A stretch of DNA of 64,000 nucleotides from CAWBRT01 sp963832365 (lineage in GTDB: Bacteria; Acidobacteriota; Terriglobia; Terriglobales; Acidobacteriaceae), in contig CAWHUL010000004.1 of assembly GCA_963832365.1 (NCBI GenBank), positions 186,001-250,000 of the forward strand. The letters are read 5' to 3'. Position 1 is the first letter of the stretch. Each line of letters opens with the position of its first letter. The notes below the pieces were generated by a model. That model worked only from the letters and a program-made list of their open reading frames with translations, ran no database searches and was not told the DNA's origin. Shown piece by piece: positions 42,169 through 51,452 of the stretch. The translations under genes and the position numbers were made by a program.

Positions 42169-43334
42169 GGAAACTCTGATTTAGTTCTCTGCTTTGCACA
42201 GGGTTATTGGTTACAGTGCTTGCGAGAGGGCAGCGATGAAGCAGAGGACATTGGCGGTGATGACAGGCTTTGAGCGGTACACCAAGAAGACGCGGCGGGC
42301 GCAGTTTCTGGAAGAGATGGAGCAGGTGGTGCCGTGGCAGCAGCTGTGTGCGCTGGTGGAGCCGCATTATCCCAAAGCCGGTGGGGGACGTCGCCCGGTA
42401 GGGATTGAGCCGATGCTGCGGATGTATTTTCTGCAGCAGTGGTTCAACCTCTCGGACCCGGCGTTGGAAGAGGCGCTCTATGACTCGCCGCTGATGCGCG
42501 GCTTTGTGGGCGTTGATCTGGGGCAGGCGCCGGTGCCCGATGAGACCACGGTCTGCAAATTCCGGCATCTGCTGGAGGAGCACGATCTGGGGCGGAGGAT
42601 GTTGGCGGAGGTCAACCGGCACCTGGCCAGCCGGGGGGTGCGCATCAGCACCGGCACCATCGTCGATGCGACCATCATCCAGGCGCCCAGCTCGACGAAA
42701 AACCGCGAGCAGCGGCGCGATCCGGAGATGCGGCAGACGCAGAAGGGCAACCAGTGGTACTTCGGCATGAAGGCGCATGTGGGCGTGGATAGTGCGAGCA
42801 AGCTGATTCACGCGGCGACGGTCAGCTCGGCCAACGTGGCGGATGCGCATCTGCTGCCCGAGCTACTGCATGGCCGCGAGCAGAAGGTGTGGGGCGACTC
42901 AGGCTATCGTGGCCAGTCGGCGGTGATTGGCCAACTGGCGCCGGAGGCGGAAGATCTCACCCACCGGCGCTGGCGCTTTAAGACCTACAGCAACCCCTAT
43001 GAGCGGGCGCAAAATCGGGTGAAGTCGAAGACGCGCAGCCGGGTCGAGCACGTCTTTCATACCCTCAAGCGAGTGTTTGGCTTTACCAAGGTGCGCTACC
43101 GGGGACTCAAGAAGAACGGCAATCGCCTACTGGTCACCTGCGCCTTGATCAACCTGTTCACGGTGCGCCGCCGGCTGCTGGCCGAGCCGGCCCGGTAACC
43201 ACCGCCGACGCGGCTTCGCGCCGAACAGCGCGGCCTGCCAGGCAGTACGAAGCAACCCGTTCCCCACGAAACGACCGTACTCCTGGTGTCTCACAACCGC
43301 TCACACTGAAAACAGCAACTTGCGCAGAGTTTCC
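42169..43334 (+). mobile_element. IS5-family insertion sequence with TTAA target duplication
   Basis: 1166 bp. Terminal inverted repeats begin GGAAACTCTG (42169-42178) and end CAGAGTTTCC (43325-43334). Flanked by TTAA at 42165-42168 and 43335-43338, fitting the 4-bp YTAR-type target of the IS5 group. One intact transposase gene. Element looks complete and recent. Confidence 0.92.
42236..43198 (+). CDS. IS5-family transposase (DDE)
   Basis: 320 aa from ATG 42236; a start at 42194 adds 14 residues. Features: RRPVGIEPMLRMYFLQQWFN at the N-terminal helix-turn-helix region, then the catalytic triad: first Asp in IVDATIIQAP, second in WGDSGYRGQ, Glu in RSRVEHVFHTLK, with the YREK-like stretch typical of IS5. 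MKAHVGVDSASKLIHAATV lies between. Full length; no frameshift. Moves the element by cut-and-paste or copy-paste. Confidence 0.95.
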   Translation: MKQRTLAVMTGFERYTKKTRRAQFLEEMEQVVPWQQLCALVEPHYPKAGGGRRPVGIEPMLRMYFLQQWFNLSDPALEEALYDSPLMRGFVGVDLGQAPVPDETTVCKFRHLLEEHDLGRRMLAEVNRHLASRGVRISTGTIVDATIIQAPSSTKNREQRRDPEMRQTQKGNQWYFGMKAHVGVDSASKLIHAATVSSANVADAHLLPELLHGREQKVWGDSGYRGQSAVIGQLAPEAEDLTHRRWRFKTYSNPYERAQNRVKSKTRSRVEHVFHTLKRVFGFTKVRYRGLKKNGNRLLVTCALINLFTVRRRLLAEPAR

Positions 43335-43583
43335 TTAACTTGGATCTGAAGTGACCCATGAGCGTTGTATCCGAAGGTGAGGCTACCGGCTGGTGCGTAC
43401 TGGAGGGGATGTATTTTGGCGCTCTTGCCTGGGCATCTACCTTTCGGGGCTTGGGGGGAAACCTAGAAGCGGTGATTTCGATGGAAGATTTATCTCGTCG
43501 GGACCGGCACGCGCGTAGGTAAGACGAATAATAATTGGTAAGCCAATATTGACTCATGGCTTACAATTAGTTACACTTCTCCC

Positions 43584-43811
43584 ATGAAAATTGAATACAC
43601 GACACTGAGCACTAAAGGCCAGATTATCATTCCCGCTGAACTGCGTAATGAACTGAAGTTGTCGGTCGGCACCAGGCTGGCGATTCAGCGAGAAGGCCAA
43701 ATGCTCGTTCTGCGTCCGATCACTGCAGAGTTCATCGATAGCCTCTGCGGCTCGACGCAAGGATTGGGGGAGTTGCGCGAACAGGCGCACCGGGATGACG
43801 AAGAACGATGA
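43584..43811 (+). CDS. AbrB/MazE-type antitoxin
   Basis: 75 aa. Swapped-hairpin AbrB DNA-binding fold: YTTLSTKGQIIIPAELRNEL, then LSVGTRLAIQREGQMLVLRP. Binds its own promoter and the toxin encoded next. The stop overlaps the toxin ATG (ATGA), the normal antitoxin-first layout. C-terminal tail (GELREQAHRDDEER) is the likely toxin-binding part. Confidence 0.88.
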   Translation: MKIEYTTLSTKGQIIIPAELRNELKLSVGTRLAIQREGQMLVLRPITAEFIDSLCGSTQGLGELREQAHRDDEER

Positions 43812-44230
43812 GCTACGTCCTGGACGCCAGTGCCATCCTTCGGTTCACCGACAAAGAAGCCGGGTTTGAACGGGTCCGCGGCCTGCTGATTGAGGCCGCC
43901 ACGGGCAACATCGAGCTGCTGCTGAGTGCCGTGAACTGGGGAGAGATTGTCGGGGCGCTTTACAAGCGATCTGGAGCTTTACAATCGTCCATCGTGAAGG
44001 TTAGCGCCTTGACTGCGAGCCTTGCTGCTCTGCCGATCAAGATTGTAGCGGCCGACAAGGAACGCGCCGAGGACGCGGCAGCGTTTAAGTGTGATTATAA
44101 GGTTCCGTATGCCGATGCCTATGCTGGATCGCTAGCGCTGGGGGAGAATGCCATCCTGATGACTGCCGACTTCGACTTTAAAAACATTCCTGCCGGCAGC
44201 CTGAAGATCGAATTCCTTCCGGCCAAGTGA
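43808..44230 (+). CDS. vapC: PIN-domain ribonuclease toxin (VapC-like)
   Basis: 140 aa. PIN domain with the acidic site: VLDASAILRFTDKE (first Asp), Glu in VNWGEIVGAL, Asp in VPYADAYAGSLAL and Asp in LMTADFDFKNI. Expected to cleave RNA in the cytosol when freed from the antitoxin encoded just upstream. Length is normal and the acidic quartet intact, so probably active. Confidence 0.9.
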   Translation: MSYVLDASAILRFTDKEAGFERVRGLLIEAATGNIELLLSAVNWGEIVGALYKRSGALQSSIVKVSALTASLAALPIKIVAADKERAEDAAAFKCDYKVPYADAYAGSLALGENAILMTADFDFKNIPAGSLKIEFLPAK

Positions 44231-44236
44231 TCTCCC

Positions 44237-44510
44237 TCAATCTGGGCGGTAATCACCGCCGTCCCGCTGGAGGCCGGCAGGCCGAAGCACGCCATTGTGC
44301 AGCTCCCTCATATGACCAACGAAACGGGCCAACCGTACAGCCGTGTTGGCGGTGATGCCGCGTTTTTCTAGCACAATGTCGTTGACCCTAGGAGCAGGGA
44401 CGTGAATTTCCTTCGCTAGTCGGTAGGCTGAAAGCTTCATGGGCTTCAGGAACTCTTCCCGTGAATCTCGCCTGGGTGGATGTTCCAACCGGAACCTGCC
44501 TTTCCACTGC
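44237..44510 (-). pseudogene. Truncated, frameshifted HigA-like antitoxin copy
   Basis: Reverse strand. EEFLKPMKLSAYRLAKEIHV and ITANTAVRLARFVG match the gene at 49839-50147 almost base for base over about 170 nt (44321-44500 versus 49970-50145). The segment encoding WNIHPGE is out of frame by a 1-nt deletion, and the C-terminal toxin-binding part is missing. Duplicate remnant on the same strand. Confidence 0.75.
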
Positions 44511-44630
44511 TCGGGGTTAGTGGTAGTTGCCGATCTCAACCGCGTAGGCATTCCCCCTTGCGCCACGTGAAACAAATCCGGAACTGATGTTTACGCGCGT
44601 TCATTATCATTATCGTTCTGCCATTCGGTT

Positions 44631-47600
44631 CTACGGAATCACAATCAGGTTGAAGGTAGCCGTACTCTGGGTTGCTCCGACCGCTGACGCCGTGACCGTT
44701 ACAGGGTAAGTGCCCGGGGGCGTACTCTGTTGAGCATTGGTTACACTTTGTGCCGCCGGTGAACCACCGCATCCAGAGAAGGCAATCGTCAGCAGCAGCA
44801 CGATCCCAATCGCGATCCACAAGTTCCGCCGTTTGTTCTTACTGCCATAAGCAGGCAGCAGCAGCCCGGGAACGAACATCGCCAACATCCAGGGCCAGCC
44901 GCTCTGCCGGTTGCGGCCGAGCGTTCTGCGGCTCGTAGTCGTGATGGTTACGGTGACCGTCGCGGGCAGGTCCGCCGGGTTGACTGATGCAGGAGAAAAC
45001 GCGCACTGCGCTCCCACAGGCAGCCCCGAGCAGGCAAACGTAACCGCCGATGTCAGCGATCCCATCGCGCCGATGGTGAATTGCATGGTTCCCTGCTGGC
45101 CCGCTGAAAGCGTCATCGAAGTCGATGCGGATCCCGACCCCACCGTCACCGTAACCTCGTTGTCGTTGATGCTAACCGTCTTGGTCGTCTGGTTGTAGTT
45201 TGCAGTGTCGGTCGGAGTGAAGGTTACCGATAGCGTCTGCGTGCCCGCTGGCAATACCGTGCCCGCCGTTGGTGTGTAGACGAACGTCCCCGGGACTGAT
45301 GCCGTCGCGTTCAGTTGGGTGGCGCTCAGGGCCGTCCCATAGGCGATTGCGGCTGGTGCAGACCAGGTAATAGCCGGAGCCGCCTTGACCAGGGTCACCG
45401 AGTATGTCGTGCTGGTTGTCGCGCTGTAATTATTGTCGGATGCCTTGGTCGCCGACAGAAGGCAAGTGCCGCTGGCATTACTAACTGAGACCGTCGTTCC
45501 TGCAACCGAACAACCGGTTGATCCCCCCGCAGAGAAGTAACCGTCCCCGTGCCCGCGCCGCCCGTAGCCGTTGCCGTTCCGGTGCTGCCATAGGTGACGC
45601 TGGCAGGACCGCTAATCGTCAGCGCAGCCTGGTTCGCCTTAAGCAATATCACCGGGTACGCGGCGCTAGCTGTGCCTGGGTTGTAGTTATTGTCACCTGC
45701 CTGGATGGCTGTCAGAGTGCAGGTGCCACTCGCATTGCCAACCGAGACAGTTGTCCCTGAGACCGAGCAACCGGTCGAGCCTGCCGCGGAGAAGGTAACC
45801 GCTCCCGTGCCGCTGCCGCCCGTAGTCGTTGCCGTTCCGGTGCTGCCATAGGTGACGCCGATAGGACCGCTAACAGTCAGCAGCGCTTGATACGCCTTGG
45901 CCAGCGTCATCACGCCTGGCGAATAAGTAATGGTGTAGTTGTCTAGCCCTGTACCTCGGGCGGCACTGACTGTGATCGCAAATGTGGGTCCTGGCGGGGC
46001 CACCGTCGCCGCCGCAGGAGCCCCCGCACTGGTCAGCGTCACGCTCGTCACCGTATCCCCATTCACCAGCCCAGACGAGGTGAACTCCGCGCCGACGAAG
46101 CCGTACGTCATACCGTAAGTTTTGAGAAAGCTGATGGCCGTAATCGTCAGAGGAGCTTGGGTAATGGTGAATGCCGTCGGGGTAGAGTTGCCGGGGTTGT
46201 AGTCAGTATTTCCCGCAAAGCTTGCGGTCACCGTATAGGCGCCGGCGTTCGTCGGGGCGGACGAGGTTGGCCCGTAGGTCGTCCCACCGGTGCCGATGTA
46301 GCTCAAGGTCACCGGAGCCAGATTCGTACCGCCTGCGCCGGCGGCCGAACCCGAGCCTGCCTGCGGCTGCCCGTTGTAAGTGAACGTTCCTCCCGTCGCG
46401 GTTACGATCGGAGTGCCCTTCTGGACTCCTAAGCTGCTTGAGCCAGTGGCCGCAATGTGGTTGATTTCGCCGGAATACGATACTTGCAGTGCCCGCGTAC
46501 CGCCGTGAACTGCGGTCGGCGCAACCGTCACTGGGCACGTTGTAGTCCCGGTCCCACTCAGAAACAAAGTGCAATTCACGAGCGTATCTGACCCATCGTT
46601 CGAGGTGATCGACACCTGCCCCGTCGGATCGTAGGACGGGGTATAAGCCACCGCAGTGTTGAGCGTGGCAGGGATTGGACTGGCATCGAAGCCGCCGGCA
46701 AACCACACCAGACCGTCGTTCATAAGCGTGGCGGTGTGGCCCGCGCGAGCCGTGTCCAGGCCCAAGGTGGGCGCAACCGTGCTAAAGGTCGGAGGGAATG
46801 GATTCAGGGAAAATGGAACTTGATACAGTTCGAGCGTGCTGACCGCCGATCCCAAATGTAGCCCGCCGGCGATTAGTACATTGCCATCGGGCAGCAGCGT
46901 GGCGGTATGGCCCGAGCGTGCTGTTGGCCAGGTGGCGACGGCTGATGGCGTTACCGTATCCGTTCCGGAAGTATAGGTGATGACTTCAGCGGTATTGCCG
47001 GCCACATCCCCGCCCGTGATCAGGATGTTCTGCCCGCCCGCCAGCAACGTAGCAGCGTGGCCGGACCGGGCGACCGCAAGCCTTCCATGGGCGACGACAG
47101 CAAAAGTCTGGCTGCCGGGGTTGTACACCTCGACAGTACTGAGTGCCGTCCCGCCGGAAGTGCCTCCCGTGATCAGAACTGTGCCGTCCCCCAAAACGGT
47201 CGCCGTGTGGCCGCTGCGGGGCACGGTCAAGGCGTGGCCGGCACCGCTCAGCGCAGTAAATGTCACTGCTATGGGGTCGTACAGCTCCGCGCTCGCGAGC
47301 TCCGCGCCGCCCGCAGTTGTGCCCCCGGTGATCAGAACCCTACCGTCCCTTAGCAGAGTTGAGGTGTGGCCGGCTCGGGCGGTATTCAAGCTTCTGCCAA
47401 GAGGCATAAAGAAGCCGTTCTCTAGGCATATTTCGACGCTCGTCAATAGGGCACCGCCGACCGAACTTCTGCCCCCGGTGATCAGAAGCATTCTGTCTAA
47501 CAGCAAGGTCGCCGCATGCCCCGACCGACCGGCCGACAGATAGGTCGGGGACGGCGAAAACGAGCCCGGGGTGCGGAAGGGTCCAGTGAGAGCCGTATCA

Positions 47601-48049
47601 GTTAGTGTCGAGGCAATGGTACTGGGGGTGCCCACACCTACGGGACTCGGGGAAGGACTACCTGTAGCGAGGCTCGTAGGCCGCGCGCCAACATTGTAAG
47701 TCAGCGTGGAAGTGCTGGCGGCGTACGCAATATCACCAAGGTAGTCCGCGGTTAGCATGTGGGTGCCCCCGCGTAATGCCGCGGTAGAGAACGAAGCGTT
47801 GCCCGCGCCGTCGAGCACCTGACTACCAATGGGCACTCCGTTATCTGAAAAGAACACGTACCCGGGAGGTCTGGGCGTCACCGTAGCTGTGAGCGTCACC
47901 GTTTGGCCCAGAACCGAAGGAGTAGCGGACAAAACGGTAGTGGTCACGGTTGAGCCTGCGTACGCCACACCGGTGTTCAGGACCACTGACAAGACCACAA
48001 AAACGGCAAGCAACCGAGACACACTGCGGCTCACTGCGAATAGGGACAT
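44631..48049 (-). pseudogene. Giant surface protein with Kelch repeats and Ig-like/MBG domains, one frameshift
   Basis: ATG 48049 (AAGGTGA upstream) starts a signal peptide (LLAVFVVLSVVLNTGVAYA). Then an Ig-like domain, six Kelch-type repeats (pattern ARSGHTATLLPDGNVLIAGG), another Ig-like segment, MBG-type repeats (ITYSPGVMTLAKAYQALLTV and YGSTGTATTTGG blocks), and at the end a membrane segment with LFVPGLLLPAYGS-like sequence. At about 45535 a 1-nt deletion breaks the frame: after GAGTGTVTS the matching frame continues ...SAGGSTGCSVAGTTVSV and on through VTLVKAAPAITWSAPA to a stop at 44631. About 1139 codons if repaired. Probably a secreted adhesin-like protein, now broken or mis-sequenced. 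Confidence 0.8.
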
Positions 48050-48316
48050 AGGATCACCTTCATCACCAAGCGGTAACGTCTTTGAACGGCTACAGTTATG
48101 AGGATGGGGGACTGTACAGATCCCCGGAGCAAAACCAGCGCAGATTGAGGCCGCTCCGACAACACGAAGGTCCCTAATGTTTATGTGTACCGATAACCAA
48201 TTATTAAACAGCAACTCTGGATGAATGTCAACAAACCAAAGTACAGAAGTTGTGTTTTTGCTGCTTGTAAAGACTGGCACTCACCCTGGCAGTGGACTGA
48301 GTGAAGTGAAGAGCAC

Positions 48317-48583
48317 TCAGGGGATCGATTTAATGGCTTGGCTCACCTCCCTCTCCAAGCGCGATAGTTCCCGAGACAGATTCGTCGGGTCCACTCCGAG
48401 AATGGCGGCCATTTGACGGACGTAAAACCGTGCTGAGCGGTTCGCGTACAGATAGGTTAGCAACTTCCGCCACAAGTTGAGGCTATGCTCAAGGGCTCTC
48501 TCGCCTTGATGCTCAGCCACGGCCAACGTCCGCGGGTGCAGCTCGGACATCACATTGCCATCATCGAGTTCGCGCAGAAACAC
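48317..48583 (-). pseudogene. Possible helix-turn-helix fragment of a broken NTase/HEPN-type module
   Basis: 88-codon frame. LWRKLLTYLYANRSARFYVR followed by MAAILGVDPTNLSRELSRLE is a winged-helix/ArsR-like DNA-binding fold as found at the N-terminus of nucleotidyltransferase regulators. The nucleotidyltransferase part that should follow is absent. It overlaps the HEPN frame on the other strand by 99 nt, so the pieces were probably joined by rearrangement. Confidence 0.4.
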
Positions 48584-48754
48584 CTCGACCCAAGTCTTGC
48601 TGCTACTTTCGCACTGTTAGACCGAATACGCCGCAAACGGAACGATGCTTTCTACGATCTCGCCCTAATCAGCGATACGGAAGCTGCCGAGGCAGTTGCG
48701 GCAGAAGAGTACTTGAAGTTAATCGCGGCGGACATAGCGAAACGTCTGCCATAA
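48485..48754 (+). CDS. HEPN-domain protein fragment (toxin-like)
   Basis: 89 aa. HEPN-like helices SLALMLSHGQRPRVQLGHH, LLDRIRRKRNDAFYDLALIS with the Rx4-6(H/N) catalytic-type motif in RRKRND, and a C-terminal EEYLKLIAADIAKRL. The usual first helix is missing and no ribosome site is evident, so it may be a truncated toxin. HEPN proteins are metal-independent RNases, usually paired with a nucleotidyltransferase. Confidence 0.5.
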   Translation: MLKGSLALMLSHGQRPRVQLGHHIAIIEFAQKHLDPSLAATFALLDRIRRKRNDAFYDLALISDTEAAEAVAAEEYLKLIAADIAKRLP

Positions 48755-48818
48755 TGGGTTGTCTGATCCTCGCCTAAGGGAAGAGGTGCGAAGCTAGGGG
48801 TTGCCCTGCACCCCTCAG

Positions 48819-49250
48819 TCATAGTTGCTCGGCTTCGAAGCCACTGCGGAGAGCCGCTTCCCCCAACTTCTTGTCTGCGGTCAGGAAGATGCGGCCGTGA
48901 GGTGTGTCTTCGCACCACTGCAGCGCTGCTGCCAGCTGCAAACAATCCGCCGCGCGCAAATCAAATCGGTCTAGTAGCTCCGTGGCGGTAGCACGCAGCC
49001 TGTCTGACGGTTGAACGACTGACCAGGAGTCGGCGAGCACTTTGGCGAGGGCGCGTGCCTCGGCGCAGTCGCCAGGGTCGATCTGGTTCATTCGCAGCAA
49101 GCGGGCAAGGGCGCTCGCAATCTCGACAGGTGTCGCCCACCAGACGACCACGCCGTATTTCTTGTGAAGAGCAACGGCTCGCGGCGTGAGTCCTTGGTGT
49201 ATGCAGAGAGGAACCAATGCGCTGGTGTCCCAGAAAGCCGAAACTCGCAC
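48819..49250 (-). CDS. vapC: PIN-domain ribonuclease toxin (VapC-like)
   Basis: 143 aa from GTG 49250, whose G is the last base of the antitoxin stop. PIN site: SAFWDTSALVPLCIHQG (Asp), ATPVEIASALARL (Glu), FDLRAADCLQLAAALQW (Asp), FLTADKKLGEAA (Asp). Complete. Partner antitoxin is directly upstream. Confidence 0.9.
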   Translation of the reverse strand: MRVSAFWDTSALVPLCIHQGLTPRAVALHKKYGVVVWWATPVEIASALARLLRMNQIDPGDCAEARALAKVLADSWSVVQPSDRLRATATELLDRFDLRAADCLQLAAALQWCEDTPHGRIFLTADKKLGEAALRSGFEAEQL

Positions 49251-49534
49251 TATCTTCCTTCCCGTTCTTGCCGCCAGAGCTTCTCGATGAGCTTATCGGA
49301 AAAGTCTCCTGGGGGCTCCGGCCACACCGCTGCCGAGCGCCGCTTCAATGGAGGAGTGAGAATGCCGCGGGCGATTAGCCGCTGCTCTTGTGCGGAGTGA
49401 CCCTCAAGGCGAATGGGCACGATGCGCGCCACGGGCTTGTTGCGGTCGCAGACAAGCACCTCTTCACCGTTCCGCACGAGTTGGATATGGGCGCTGAGCT
49501 GCGCTTTGAGATCACTGATGTTCACCGTCTTCAT
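49250..49534 (-). CDS. Phd/YefM-type antitoxin
   Basis: 94 aa from ATG 49534 (MKTVNISDLKAQLSAHI); a longer start at 49591 is unlikely. Phd/YefM fold: NISDLKAQLSAHIQLVRNGE and VLVCDRNKPVARIVPI, then a Pro/Arg-rich toxin-binding tail (PPLKRRSAAVWPEPPGD). Overlaps the toxin start by one base. Confidence 0.88.
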   Translation of the reverse strand: MKTVNISDLKAQLSAHIQLVRNGEEVLVCDRNKPVARIVPIRLEGHSAQEQRLIARGILTPPLKRRSAAVWPEPPGDFSDKLIEKLWRQEREGR

Positions 49535-49677
49535 ACCTTTAATAGTAACACAGATGACCATGTTGGTCATGTTCGTGGCAGCGTGCTCCAAGCGCCAACC
49601 AGCGGGGGAGTACCTGTCTAAGCGACCGCGGAACTGGATCCAACTTCAGGCGCAGTCGCTTCTTTCGCTGGAGAAAT

Positions 49678-49842
49678 GCAAAATCTCAAACGGCAGTCGG
49701 CGCCGGAGTGCTCGAGTGGGTGTCCGATCAGCAGGGCAACACGTTCCGGACGGTTTACACCGTGAAGCTGGGCAAACGCAGTGTATGTGTTGCACGCATT
49801 GTCCGCTCAACATGGCGACTGAGGCACGCGCTCTGCTTTTAA
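49678..49842 (+). pseudogene. Remnant of a phage gp49/HigB-like toxin
   Basis: Frame reading VGAGVLEWVSDQQGNTFRTV followed by YTVKLGKRSVCVARIV resembles the core of gp49/HigB-type toxins (GAGV.E...D..G.TYRAVYTVKF). N-terminal third and C-terminal helix are missing and there is no start. Ends at TAA 49840, tail to tail with a HigA gene on the other strand. Confidence 0.5.
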
Positions 49843-50147
49843 GCTGCGGTTTCGGCCGTCGGCGGCTTGATCGTCCCGAGCTCCTTTGCCAATTCAACTT
49901 TCGCCTTCCGCACATCATAGGACGCTTGCAGATTCATCCAAAACTGCTCGGAGGTGCCGAAGAACCGGGCCAACCGTACAGCCGTGTTGGCGGTGATGCC
50001 GCGTTTTTCAAGCACAATGTTGTTGACCCTCGGAGCAGGGACGTGAATTTCCTTCGCCAGTCGGTAGGCTGAAAGCTTCATCGGCTTCAGGAACTCTTCC
50101 CGCAAAATTTCGCCCGGGTGGATGTTCCAACCGGACCCAAGACGCAA
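49839..50147 (-). CDS. higA: HigA-type antitoxin, start uncertain
   Basis: About 102 aa if a TTG at 50147 is used. XRE helix-turn-helix: WNIHPGEILREEFLKPMKLS, then AYRLAKEIHVPAPRVNNIVL and ITANTAVRLARFFGTSEQFW, ending MNLQASYDVRKAKVELAKEL, the HigA/VapI pattern. No ATG or ribosome site lies near the expected start, and upstream DNA diverges abruptly from the duplicate at 44237, so the 5' end may be lost. No intact HigB lies beside it. Confidence 0.65.
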   Translation of the reverse strand: MRLGSGWNIHPGEILREEFLKPMKLSAYRLAKEIHVPAPRVNNIVLEKRGITANTAVRLARFFGTSEQFWMNLQASYDVRKAKVELAKELGTIKPPTAETAA

Positions 50148-50279
50148 CAAACGCAGCAACGCATAGCCGAGCACAACGCCAAAGCCCAGAACCCGACACA
50201 AAAAGGCTCAGCGCAAGCGGCAGCAATTCAAAAAGAACAAAAAGCTCTGCAACAGCAGAAAGGAAAAGCGAAGCAATAG
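50140..50279 (+). pseudogene. Orphan Gln/Lys-rich C-terminal fragment
   Basis: Plus-strand frame reads TQQTQQRIAEHNAKAQNPTQ then KGSAQAAAIQKEQKALQQQK and stops at 50277-50279. The composition is that of a coding low-complexity tail, and it begins exactly where the higA similarity ends, so it is probably the cut tail of another gene at a recombination junction. Confidence 0.35.
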
Positions 50280-50780
50280 TATCGATAGCTGGCCCAACTC
50301 GATCGCCGCAGAACAGTGAGGCAGACGATTATACGGGTCGCTAATTTCGCGCAGCGTTCCGCATCGTCGTTCCATCGTTTCCAGTCTGGCATCCCGAATG
50401 TGAACACCAGAGCTAGAATCACTGCGAATAGTCGCGTCGAATCCTCCGGCAAACGTTCTCCGGAGGTAGCCTGTGATAAACGCGAGCGGCACATCAGAGA
50501 GCCAAGCGGATATCACTGAACAAACTGACTTCTGAAGACACCCTTGATGTGCCCCAGTCGTTTATCGATTAACGCATCTCTGTTTCATCACCACCGGCGC
50601 GAACCTTTCAGCTTGCCCATTCCGCGCATCTCCTTGTCCGCATTCAGCTCGGTCAACACGACCGAACATCGCAGGCAGGTAGGTCGCCCGTCTCACCGGC
50701 CCGAGGTCGGCTTTCCCCAGCGCACGCAGGGCTTTGGTGGCAGTTTGCGTTTCACGGTCGCCTCTCCTTCTCAACGCTTT
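50280..50780. other. Gene-free stretch
   Basis: About 500 nt with overlapping open frames on both strands but none with a recognisable protein or good start site. Confidence 0.35.
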
Positions 50781-50987
50781 TCACTTCTTTCCGGTCACCG
50801 TAAATCTCAGAAAACGGACTGCCATATAGAAGGCGCTCAGCATGAGCACGCCTGGGACGAGTATCCCCACCGAGCCAGAAAGCAAGCTGTCTCCCTTGAA
50901 ATCGGTCTGTATGTAACCTGCCGCTACCAACCCGGCCAGCGCCAGCACCGAGCCGAGTACGGCTGAAAATACGCGATGCAACATCAT
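50781..50987 (-). CDS. Small membrane protein
   Basis: 68 aa from ATG 50987 (GGAAG upstream); an in-frame GTG at 51008 adds seven residues. Two membrane segments: VFSAVLGSVLALAGLVAAGY and GSVGILVPGVLMLSAFYMAV, ending in a basic tail RFLRFTVTGKK. No family recognised. Likely an inner-membrane protein of the island. Confidence 0.6.
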   Translation of the reverse strand: MMLHRVFSAVLGSVLALAGLVAAGYIQTDFKGDSLLSGSVGILVPGVLMLSAFYMAVRFLRFTVTGKK

Positions 50988-51452
50988 GTCTTTATTCTTC
51001 CCGAACACGGGGTTACGCCATCACTGGTTTGAGGGAGAGACACGACACAAACAAACGAGCAGAGTATAGCCTGCGTTCCACGCTTACGGTAGGCCGTAAA
51101 CCAAAAGACCCGATTCGCTAATCTCTTGGCCGGGACGCGAATCGAGTCGTTGTGAGCAGTGTTCCGCTCTTATTATTCTAACTGTAGCGCGATGGGAAGC
51201 ATGGTTTCCAGAGAATTTCAGGTTCCAGCACGGCTGGGAATTTCGCTTGCCGCCCACCAGTTACAAAGGGCACCACTGAGTGCTCTGCGGCAAAGTGCGC
51301 GACACGCTTGGACCGGCGGAAGCAGTGCAATGACGGAAGACTCTGTGAAGAGTTGGTTCCAGCCTCTCGCGCCGAGGCAAACTCGAGATTCCAATTAGAA
51401 GATGGGGCTAGCTAGGCGAAACGTTCAAAGGTCGCGATCCCAATTGGTGGTG
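50988..51452. other. Gene-free stretch
   Basis: About 465 nt. A plus-strand GTG frame at 51159-51398 has no recognisable domain and I do not call it. Presumably 3' region of the DUF3037-like gene. Confidence 0.35.

Noticed and set aside
49413..50072. 219-codon forward frame
   Set aside because: It runs antisense over the Phd antitoxin promoter and higA and only the short gp49-like part, in another frame, looks coding.
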